DNA of 64,000 nt. It comes from CAYPPK01 sp964412615. GTDB taxonomy: Bacteria > Patescibacteriota > Minisyncoccia > Sungbacterales > HO2-52-23. Below the pieces are notes generated by a model, which saw nothing but the letters and a program-made list of their open reading frames with translations, was not told the origin of the DNA and ran no database searches. Both the position numbers and the translations under genes were made by a program. Every line of letters begins with the position of its first letter. Within the stretch, counting starts at the first letter, position 1. The DNA lies in contig CAYPPK010000002.1 in NCBI GenBank assembly GCA_964412615.1, positions 20,347 through 84,346 of the forward strand, given 5' to 3'. This document shows positions 31,915 through 38,012 of this stretch, in pieces.

Positions 31915-32790
31915 ATGCAAATAGTAGAATTCTTCCAAAAGCACAAGTCCGTCATAGAAGAGCTTCTCACAGTTGAGTGGTTATCTGCAAAAAGGAACAT
32001 CAATCATCCTGCATACAAACAGTGGGAACTTTGCAATCGCACGATTGAGCAAGGTGGCGTCTTCAAGTATCCGGAACAGCAAGGTGAAATTATTGATATT
32101 GCTCAAATCGTGTTAACAAGCTCGCTGATAACAAGTGTTGCAGGCGGAACTATACAGGGAATTGAAGGAGGTAATGTAGAAGACTTTCCAGGACTAGGGA
32201 CAGGGCGAAATTGGAAGGGGCTTGCTCGAGATCCTCAGCAGTTCAACGATGCTTTATTGGAAATGAGATTGGCAGCCTGGCACACTGCTCGGGGGAATGT
32301 CATTCGTGGAACTGGCGACGTAGGGGGCCCTGACTTTATTGTTGACTTACCAGATTCCAACAACAGGTCATGTCTAGAATGCAAAAACCTGCTAAGTCAA
32401 AAGCAACTCGGAAAGCGTCTCAAAAAAGCCAACAAACAGATACGATCCTATAGAGAATCACATTACGGAATTGTGGCACTTAAGGCGCCAGGAGCATTAT
32501 TAAAAGTTGCAAATGATGATATCCCTGATCACATAAATGAGTACAAAAAAGAGATAGAACATAAATTGAGAGGAGAAAACTTTAAGTCAGTAAATTCAGT
32601 CATCTTACTGTGGGATGATGCGGTAGTTTTAGGTAAACCACCGCAGAAGATGGGTGTCGCTTTGCGAAGTAGGTATCTTGAAGTAAAACATTCCCCAACA
32701 GAGAGAATGCGACCTCTGCCAGAATCCTTGTCTTTTTATGAGGGCTTTACGGTATACTATTCCATGAACTTCAAGCCTCGGTCACAGTAG
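31915..32790 (+). CDS. Putative PD-(D/E)XK nuclease, accessory
   Basis: A 291-aa soluble protein. Around residues 138-160 it reads GGPDFIVDLPDS then CLECKN, which matches a PD-(D/E)XK core with D in the first strand and E-x-K in the second. A basic helix (QLGKRLKKANKQIRSYRES) and another strand follow, as in restriction-type endonuclease folds. An N-terminal half of about 130 residues is unrecognised. In this island it may be a restriction, anti-phage or mobile-element nuclease. No methylase is adjacent. Assignment rests on motif spacing only. Confidence 0.5.
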   Translation: MQIVEFFQKHKSVIEELLTVEWLSAKRNINHPAYKQWELCNRTIEQGGVFKYPEQQGEIIDIAQIVLTSSLITSVAGGTIQGIEGGNVEDFPGLGTGRNWKGLARDPQQFNDALLEMRLAAWHTARGNVIRGTGDVGGPDFIVDLPDSNNRSCLECKNLLSQKQLGKRLKKANKQIRSYRESHYGIVALKAPGALLKVANDDIPDHINEYKKEIEHKLRGENFKSVNSVILLWDDAVVLGKPPQKMGVALRSRYLEVKHSPTERMRPLPESLSFYEGFTVYYSMNFKPRSQ

Positions 32791-32848
32791 GAATTTTATA
32801 GCGCTCGAGGAGCGTCGACGTGATATCCTAGGAATATTAAAAAGGACA

Positions 32849-32968
32849 TTGTGGGGCTTGGTCGAGGTTGCCAGCCACCGTGCACGAACAGAAGCGAGGG
32901 CTTTTGTTTTTGCTTTATTCATCGGCGTTTTTTCGGTTCTAACCTTAGAGATTTATCAAAGGGGGTAA
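32849..32968 (+). CDS. Possible 39-aa single-span peptide
   Basis: A TTG-initiated frame encodes a peptide with a basic segment SHRARTEAR followed by one hydrophobic stretch (AFVFALFIGVFSVLTLEI) and ends at TAA just before a terminator. AAAAGGA lies very close to the start. The fit of frame, hydrophobic span and terminator is suggestive, but the start codon is weak and overlap with the repeat makes it doubtful. Confidence 0.28.
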   Translation: MWGLVEVASHRARTEARAFVFALFIGVFSVLTLEIYQRG

Positions 32969-32977
32969 CAGAATAAC

Positions 32978-33001
32978 CGCCTCAACCGAAGGCGTTTTTT
33001 T
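32978..33001 (+). terminator. Intrinsic terminator in the island
   Basis: CGCCT pairs with AGGCG around a seven-base loop, followed by seven T. Confidence 0.65.
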
Positions 33002-33003
33002 GA

Positions 33004-33031
33004 TTGAAAAATGGCTCAAATATGGTACTAT
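33004..33031 (+). promoter_or_regulatory. Promoter upstream of the 33296 gene pair
   Basis: TTGAAA and TACTAT are 16 bases apart. The predicted start near 33038 is almost at an eight-codon frame (MGLRYLYE, 33041-33067) that could be a leader peptide. About 255 untranslated bases then precede the ATG at 33296. Confidence 0.5.
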
Positions 33032-33295
33032 AAAGAAATTATGGGCCTTCGTTATCTCTACGAATAAACCGGGATAAAACTTTGACTTCCGATCTAACAT
33101 TTATCACCCCGAACAGCAGAGCAGAGCTCGCTACGAAGCAGGCAAACGAAAAATGAATGCCGCTAAATTATTTTGTGAAGCCCGAAAAATGACCTTCAGT
33201 CTGATAGCGAAGTCAGGCAGATAATTTAGGATAAAAAAACTTATGGCAAACACGCTCTTCCCAAGACTAATGAGCGGGGAGGTGAGGATGAAAAT

Positions 33296-34081
33296 ATGAA
33301 CTATTTTAGCCATAGAAATAAATATAACGTTGAGTATTCAGGCTACGAGGACGCGTCTGATGCTTTACGAGAACGCTTAGTTTCTGTAATGCAAAAATAC
33401 GTAAGTAGTAAGCTTGCGCTTAACCCCTACTCTAACGATTGGGTTGATTGGGATGAGCTTACGCATGAAGTTCAAAAACACACACTTAAAGTTGACCCTT
33501 TTGAAGTAGTTAAAACCGCGCCTTTTCACGAAGTATTTACTGTGGTTGAAATCTATTGGGATTTAGCTCTTGATTTGGATAACCCAATTGAAGCGTGGAC
33601 GGCACTGCGCCAGGCTTTTTCCCTATCCGGTTCGGTTTATCATATAAATGACAATGGGCGAATAGTATTAGTGCTTAATAAAGAACTTGCGAAACAAGTC
33701 AAAGAAATAGAAAAAGTGCTTGAACCTTATGAAGACGTGCACAAAACATTTTTTGAAGCAGTGGGAAATCTTGCCGGCAGAAAGACAAAGCCAGGCGACG
33801 TTGTGCGCGACATTTATGTTGCCGCGGAAGGGTATCTTAAGGTAATCACAAGGGAAGCGCAGTATTCAAACGCAGTTAAGAAATTGGCAAATGCGGGCGC
33901 AATAAATAACGAGCAAAAAGCGGTTATGGAAAAGTTATATGCATTTCGTTCTAACACGCACGGAACTACCCATGCCGGTTCTGCGCCGGAACCAAAAGAA
34001 AAAGACGCTCTTTGGTTTCTGGATACTATGTCGGCGCAACTTCGCCATATTGATATTCAGGCAAAGGAGGGGAAAATATGA
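33296..34081 (+). CDS. Unknown accessory protein, possibly abortive-infection (AbiJ-like)
   Basis: A 261-aa soluble protein. The N-terminus YFSHRNKY with DALRERLVSVMQKYV recalls the N-terminal domains found on AbiJ-type abortive infection proteins. Near the C-terminus, RSNTHGTTHAGS resembles the R-x-x-x-H-G-x-x-x-H-A-G helix of HEPN-like C-terminal domains. Both are impressions, not firm matches. It is translationally coupled (ATGA) to a deoxyribosyltransferase-like gene, and a nucleotide-acting partner next to a HEPN-like protein would suit a defence system. Confidence 0.5.
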   Translation: MNYFSHRNKYNVEYSGYEDASDALRERLVSVMQKYVSSKLALNPYSNDWVDWDELTHEVQKHTLKVDPFEVVKTAPFHEVFTVVEIYWDLALDLDNPIEAWTALRQAFSLSGSVYHINDNGRIVLVLNKELAKQVKEIEKVLEPYEDVHKTFFEAVGNLAGRKTKPGDVVRDIYVAAEGYLKVITREAQYSNAVKKLANAGAINNEQKAVMEKLYAFRSNTHGTTHAGSAPEPKEKDALWFLDTMSAQLRHIDIQAKEGKI

Positions 34082-34545
34082 ACGGAAAAATAAATCGAAG
34101 TAATTTTATGAAAATATACGTTTTAGGAAGTACACATTTTATGAAAGAGATGGTTGAAGCAAAGAATAAACTTTGTGGATTTGGTCTTGACGGCTTGATT
34201 CATCCACATTACGAGGCGTTTGTTCGCGGCGAGAAAAAAGATCATCTTGCTCGATGGAATAATGGCGAGAAAGCTGCATTAAAACGGGAGAACAACTACC
34301 TTAAAGTTCACTATAAGCATATCCTTGAAAGTGACGCTGTTTTGATTGTCAACATTAAGAAGAATGGTAAAGAAAACTACATTGGAGGGAACGTACTTAT
34401 AGAAATGGGGCAAGCTTTTGTGAATGACAAGAAAATATTTTTGACTAATAACATTCCAACGGATAGTCCATATGCCGACGAAATCATTTCTATGGACCCG
34501 ATTTGCCTTGAGGGTAAGTTGGAAAATATTAAAAAATACGCATGA
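34078..34545 (+). CDS. Nucleoside 2-deoxyribosyltransferase-like protein
   Basis: A 155-aa Rossmann-like protein. Signature parts are KIYVLGSTHFMKEMVEAK at the N-terminus, the ESDAVLIVNIKKNGKENYIGG strand and loop (in two parts), and NVLIEMGQAF with the glutamate expected for catalysis. Members of this superfamily cleave or exchange N-glycosidic bonds of nucleosides or act as NAD-related enzymes in defence. The strong AAAGGAGGGG before ATG 34078 and the four-base overlap with the previous gene favour this start over ATG 34108. Confidence 0.7.
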   Translation: MNGKINRSNFMKIYVLGSTHFMKEMVEAKNKLCGFGLDGLIHPHYEAFVRGEKKDHLARWNNGEKAALKRENNYLKVHYKHILESDAVLIVNIKKNGKENYIGGNVLIEMGQAFVNDKKIFLTNNIPTDSPYADEIISMDPICLEGKLENIKKYA

Positions 34546-34828
34546 AAACAGAACAATAGAAGAAATACGAAATGATGAAGGTGAATTTCAGCGGAGTATC
34601 TTAAGAATGAAAATAAATATTGAAAACGGCCTTTCAAAAGGAGAATTGTTTTTATTTGATCGAGGTATTCCTGATAGCGTAGCTTATTTTAAAATTGCAA
34701 AATTAGACCCGGTAGAAGCTTCTAGACAATGCGGAGATCATAGGTATCAAGGCGTTTTCCTTTTAGATCCAGAGAAGACCCGAAGATTGGCAAAACAAGT
34801 GATTATTGCAGATAAAGAGATTAACTGA
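34540..34828 (+). pseudogene. Relic of an AAA-type (AAA_28-like) ATPase/kinase
   Basis: From about 34540 the frame reads TIEEIRNDEGEFQRSI, then GELFLFDRGIPDSVAYFKIA, then RYQGVFLLDP, which matches the middle of P-loop kinase-like proteins of the AAA_28 group (FLDRGIPDxxAYY motif). The N-terminal P-loop part is missing, no ribosome site exists, and the C-terminus diverges after the LDP motif. The fragment joins directly to the end of the previous gene. I read it as a decayed gene truncated by recombination in the island. Confidence 0.6.
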
Positions 34829-34845
34829 ACAGCTCAAAATCTCGC

Positions 34846-35337
34846 ATGACTAAAATTACTTTTGTAGACAAAGATGATAATGTGATCGGATCAGGAACTA
34901 AGGGTGAGGCATTAAAAAAGGGCATAATACATCGTATTGCGAGGGTCTTTCTATTTAATTCAAAGGGAGAACTATTGATACAAAAACGAGCTGATCATCT
35001 AGAATCTCTTCCGGGGAAATGGGATCAGTCCGCCGCTGGTCACGTGGACGAAGGAGAAAGTTATCATGTTGCCGCAAAGAGAGAAATGGAAGAAGAGATT
35101 GGAGTAAGGGGGATAGAGCTTAAGGAAATTAAAAAATTATATACGGAAGAATACGATAAAATAAAGAAGCGCTTCAACATGCTTTATTCAGGAGTTTATG
35201 ATGGAGATATAAATTTTAACAGGGAAGAAGTATCTGAAGTAAAATGGATAAAGCCGGAAGATCTCGCAGAGTGGATGGAGGAACGTCCAAACGACTTTAC
35301 ACAAGGTTTTATAAAATGCTTCAAGATATTTGAGTGA
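34846..35337 (+). CDS. Nudix hydrolase, IPP-isomerase-like type
   Basis: A 163-aa Nudix enzyme. FVDKDDNVIGSGTKGEALKKG and HRIARVFLFNSKGELLIQKR (in parts) give the isopentenyl-diphosphate isomerase-like N-terminus, and the Nudix box runs from GHVDEGES to REMEEEIGV. Proteins of this subgroup (YfcD-like) are mostly diphosphate hydrolases of unknown substrate; true Idi needs a cysteine and glutamate pair that I do not see. It closes the AT-rich island. Confidence 0.8.
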   Translation: MTKITFVDKDDNVIGSGTKGEALKKGIIHRIARVFLFNSKGELLIQKRADHLESLPGKWDQSAAGHVDEGESYHVAAKREMEEEIGVRGIELKEIKKLYTEEYDKIKKRFNMLYSGVYDGDINFNREEVSEVKWIKPEDLAEWMEERPNDFTQGFIKCFKIFE

Positions 35338-35375
35338 ACTCTATTATAAGATAGTTGCTAAAGATGAATTTCGTT

Positions 35376-35404
35376 AAACCGGCTCAAAATATTTGGGCCG
35401 TTTT
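35376..35404 (+). terminator. Weak terminator after the Nudix gene
   Basis: AACCGGCTC pairs with GGGCCGTT with one bulge and one G-T pair, followed by TTTT. Confidence 0.4.
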
Positions 35405-35458
35405 GGATCTGAACTTAAATTATTGTGAATTGAAACCCCAAAATGGTAGAGTTAGCAT

Positions 35459-35653
35459 ATGGAGCAAGAAATTCTGCAAAAGCTTGAAGAGCTGGAGAAA
35501 AAGCTTGAAGAAAACATAAAAATCGCCCGGCAGATGCGGCGATACTTTTTATGGACCCTTATCATCTCCTTGACGGTTATCATATTTCCACTGATCGGAC
35601 TTCTGTTTGTTCTTCCTCAATTTATTAGCACCTATGGTAATTTGGGGATTTAG
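35459..35653 (+). CDS. Small coiled-coil, single-span membrane protein
   Basis: A 64-aa protein with an N-terminal charged heptad region (residues 1-28, repeating LEELEKKLEE) and one membrane segment at about residues 31-53. Proteins of this size and layout are frequent in Parcubacteria and often lack a name. Starts at ATG 35459. Function unknown. Confidence 0.65.
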   Translation: MEQEILQKLEELEKKLEENIKIARQMRRYFLWTLIISLTVIIFPLIGLLFVLPQFISTYGNLGI

Positions 35654-35706
35654 CTCTTAGATATTCTCATCATAAAATCATTTGCTAAGGTTAGATAGAA
35701 TAGTAT

Positions 35707-36138
35707 ATGCAAAAATTAAATTTCTCTATTGATATCAAGGCGCCCAAAGAACGAGTCTGGAAAGTTCTTTGGGATGAGGCAACTTTTGGGGACTGGACAA
35801 GCGTTTTCGCGGAAGGATCCTATGCGGTAAGCGACTGGAAAGAGGGGAGCAAAATACAATTTCTTGACCCGAAATCAAATAGCGGCATGTCTAGCATAAT
35901 TACGAAGAAGGTGCCCAATGAATTTATGTCTTTTAAACATGTGGCCGAAATACAAAGCGGCGAAGAACAGCCGGCGAAAGAGTGGTCAGGCGCCATGGAA
36001 AACTATACCCTCAAAGAAAACGCGGGAGTGACCACTTTGGCTGTTGAAATGGATGCTATGGAAGAATACAAAGAGATGTTTGAAGAGAAATTCCCCAAAG
36101 CCTTGGAAAGGTTAAGGATATTGTCGGAAAAGAAGTAA
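35707..36138 (+). CDS. SRPBCC (AHSA1/START-like) domain protein
   Basis: A 143-aa single-domain protein beginning with the strand INFSIDIKAPKERVWKVL-like segment (KAPKERVWKVLWDEATFGDW) and ending in a long C-terminal helix KFPKALERLRILSEK. This is the helix-grip fold, which encloses a hydrophobic ligand pocket. Ligand unknown. Cytoplasmic, no signal peptide. Confidence 0.8.
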   Translation: MQKLNFSIDIKAPKERVWKVLWDEATFGDWTSVFAEGSYAVSDWKEGSKIQFLDPKSNSGMSSIITKKVPNEFMSFKHVAEIQSGEEQPAKEWSGAMENYTLKENAGVTTLAVEMDAMEEYKEMFEEKFPKALERLRILSEKK

Positions 36139-36220
36139 AATCTCGTAACCAATAAAGCATCTACCGGGTTGTAATATTATTGATGGTAATGATTATTATT
36201 AACCTATCATTTAATAAAAT

Positions 36221-36538
36221 ATGACCCAAAATGCTTTTTTGAACGCCCTGGCGGCATCCTTTTATATCACCCTGGTCGCTTCAATGATGTATTACGGCCC
36301 CAGGATTTTGGGGACCGTGGAAGATACGGTAATCACTCCCATAGCCATGCTTTCGCTTTTCGTGCTTTCGGCCGCTGTTATGGGTTATCTCTTTTTGTCT
36401 TACCCGCTGCAACTGTATCTTGATGGTCAGAAAAAACAAGCGGTTAATTTGTTTATTCAAACAATCGCCGTATTCGCGGGTATTACGGCTTTGATTTTTC
36501 TTCTCCTGGTTTCCGACATCTTCCCGCGATTTAGATAG
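36221..36538 (+). CDS. Small three-span membrane protein
   Basis: A 105-aa protein with three hydrophobic segments at about residues 10-28, 38-63 and 76-98 and short polar ends. I do not recognise a family. It is followed directly by a copy of a 159-base repeat and a bidirectional terminator. Confidence 0.65.
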   Translation: MTQNAFLNALAASFYITLVASMMYYGPRILGTVEDTVITPIAMLSLFVLSAAVMGYLFLSYPLQLYLDGQKKQAVNLFIQTIAVFAGITALIFLLLVSDIFPRFR

Positions 36539-36557
36539 CTTTTCTTAATCTGTTTGA

Positions 36558-36716
36558 AATAACCGACCGCGCAGCAAACTGCGCGGTATTCCCGGCGGAA
36601 TACCGCCCTGAAGTCGGGCTAACGTCGGGGTTATCTCCTCCGCTCGCTTCTCTCGCTACGGGCTGGCATTCATCCTCGCGGCATAGCCGTGAGGTATTCT
36701 GCCAGAGATAATAAAA
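36558..36716 (-). repeat. 159-bp structured interspersed repeat, copy 1
   Basis: The reverse complement of this segment matches 50931-51089 over 159 bases with seven substitutions and no gaps. It contains several hairpins, for example CCTCGCGGC/GCCGTGAGG and GCGCAG/CTGCGC. Both copies lie between genes, in opposite orientation. The open frames running through it are conserved only because the DNA is. Confidence 0.85.
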
Positions 36717-36720
36717 TTTC

Positions 36721-36748
36721 AAAAACCGCCGAAATTTCGGCGGTTTTT
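36721..36748. terminator. Bidirectional terminator
   Basis: A perfect 14-bp inverted repeat, AAAAACCGCCGAAA with its complement, giving T runs on both strands. It separates the plus-strand 36221 gene from the minus-strand small gene at 36804. Confidence 0.8.
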
Positions 36749-36803
36749 TAAAACAAAAAATCACACTTTCGGGATAGGACCAAAAGAAAGCTTTTCTTCG
36801 GTA

Positions 36804-36938
36804 TTATTTTTTTGCGATTTGCTGCCAGAGCCAGATGCCGGCCAGAATCAGGTCTACCATGATCACAATCCAGGTGATCACTCCCAGAACCCCCGCTCCG
36901 CCCATCATGCTCCAGCCGCCGCCATAGTAACCCATCAT
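36804..36938 (-). CDS. Tiny Gly/Met-rich membrane protein (44 aa)
   Basis: On the minus strand a 44-residue frame begins MGYYGGGWSMMGG and continues with one membrane segment (VLGVITWIVIMVDLILAGIW) and a KK end. This glycine- and methionine-rich head plus one span resembles small proteins often found near copper or envelope-stress genes in environmental bacteria. Two ATG codons stand in tandem; ATG 36938 is taken as start. No strong ribosome site is visible. Confidence 0.5.
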   Translation of the reverse strand: MMGYYGGGWSMMGGAGVLGVITWIVIMVDLILAGIWLWQQIAKK

Positions 36939-37029
36939 ATAATAGTAGTATAACACGGAATCAATTTTTCTTCTATTTGGTTGACTTTTCCTTTAAATGG
37001 AGAGAAGTTAAAAATAAGGCAAAATAAAA

Positions 37030-37590
37030 ATGAAATTCATAAAACCCATAATTTCAATTCTTTTGATCCTGGCAGTTTTCGGGACAGTGATTTTCTTCGG
37101 GGAAGATATCCGGGAAAGCGGTTTTGTCCAGGATATGATTGCGCAGTACAGCTACGCCGGCGTTTTTCTGATTTCTTTCCTAAGCGGCATAAATTTTATC
37201 GTGCCGATTCCGGCCATTTCTTTTTTCCCGTTATTTACCGCCGCCGGTTTAAACGCCGTTATTACCGTGCTCGTAATAACCATAGGCCTTACGCTGGCCG
37301 ACAGCGTATCATATTTTTTCGGCATGGCCGGGAGAAACATCGTTTTATCCGAGCGCCAGGCAAAAGTTGCCCGGAAACTGGAACGCTTGCGCGAGCGCTA
37401 TAAATTTTTGCCGATTTTTATTCTTTTTTTGTTTGCTTCTTTTGTTCCTTTTCCCAATGAAGTTCTGATTGTGCCTCTGGCCTTTCTCGGCTACCAATTG
37501 CGCCATATTGTTCCGGCCGTTTTCTCCGGAAATTTGGTTTTCAACACGCTTTCTGCCGTCGGCCTTATTAATCTTACCAGGTTTTTTTAG
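37030..37590 (+). CDS. DedA/VTT-domain membrane protein
   Basis: A 186-aa polytopic protein with about five hydrophobic segments. FLSGINFIVPIPAISFFP and the later FASFVPFPNEVLIVPLAFLG are the two re-entrant proline motifs of the SNARE-associated (VTT) fold. DedA proteins move undecaprenyl phosphate or other lipids across the membrane. The family usually has a Gly-x-Pro in the first motif; here it is VPIPA. Confidence 0.78.
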   Translation: MKFIKPIISILLILAVFGTVIFFGEDIRESGFVQDMIAQYSYAGVFLISFLSGINFIVPIPAISFFPLFTAAGLNAVITVLVITIGLTLADSVSYFFGMAGRNIVLSERQAKVARKLERLRERYKFLPIFILFLFASFVPFPNEVLIVPLAFLGYQLRHIVPAVFSGNLVFNTLSAVGLINLTRFF

Positions 37591-37640
37591 TTCATTTTTT
37601 AATCAGATAAAACCATTATGCTTAGAGCCCAAGATTCTTT

Positions 37641-37937
37641 ATGGCGAGAAAAAACCTTCGTAAAAAACGATATTGGTCCGGCGAGGTAATGAAAAAAAGC
37701 AATGCTTTGGATCTGAAGAAAGATGTTTTTAGGGGAAAAAATCCCCGGCAAATCGCGCTTTCCCTGAAACGCTCGGCCGAGACAAGCAGGAGAAGAAAAG
37801 CCGGGCCTTTCCAATCGGCCATGTCCATGTTGAATTTCTATATCAATCGCGCCGGCAAAAATCTTTCCACCAGCCAAAAACATATTTTGGAACAGGCAAA
37901 AACCGAGCTAAGAAAAAAATTCGGCAGAGATTCTTGA
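37641..37937 (+). CDS. DUF3175 family protein
   Basis: A 98-aa basic soluble protein. WSGEVMKKSNALDLKKDVFRG, RQIALSLKRSAETSRRRK (in two parts) and SAMSMLNFYINRAGKNLS match the characteristic conserved blocks of DUF3175. The function of the family is not known. Its arginine and lysine content would suit nucleic acid binding. Confidence 0.85.
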   Translation: MARKNLRKKRYWSGEVMKKSNALDLKKDVFRGKNPRQIALSLKRSAETSRRRKAGPFQSAMSMLNFYINRAGKNLSTSQKHILEQAKTELRKKFGRDS

Positions 37938-38012
37938 GAGATTGACCAAGAATTAATTTTGTTGTATTATTAATTGGCCTTCGCGGCTTATTTTTGTGCC
38001 GGAAGTGAATGT

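Larger units (their letters stand above)
32791..33295 (+). other. 505-base intergenic stretch: repeat copy 4, possible small ORF, terminator, promoter
   Basis: It opens with a degenerate fourth copy of the island repeat (CTCGAGGAGCGTCG near 32802 and GGTCGAGGTTGCCAGCC at 32862-32878, in a GGCTTGG/CCAGCC hairpin). A possible 39-codon frame, a terminator at 32978-33001 and a promoter at 33004-33031 follow. From 33070 to 33280 I see no gene. Confidence 0.5.

Noticed and set aside
36531..36764. Hypothetical protein with the string SRLCREDECQPV, also found in a frame at 50898-51200
   Set aside because: Both frames are translations of the 159-bp repeat; similarity comes from the DNA element, flanks differ completely, and no ribosome sites are present.
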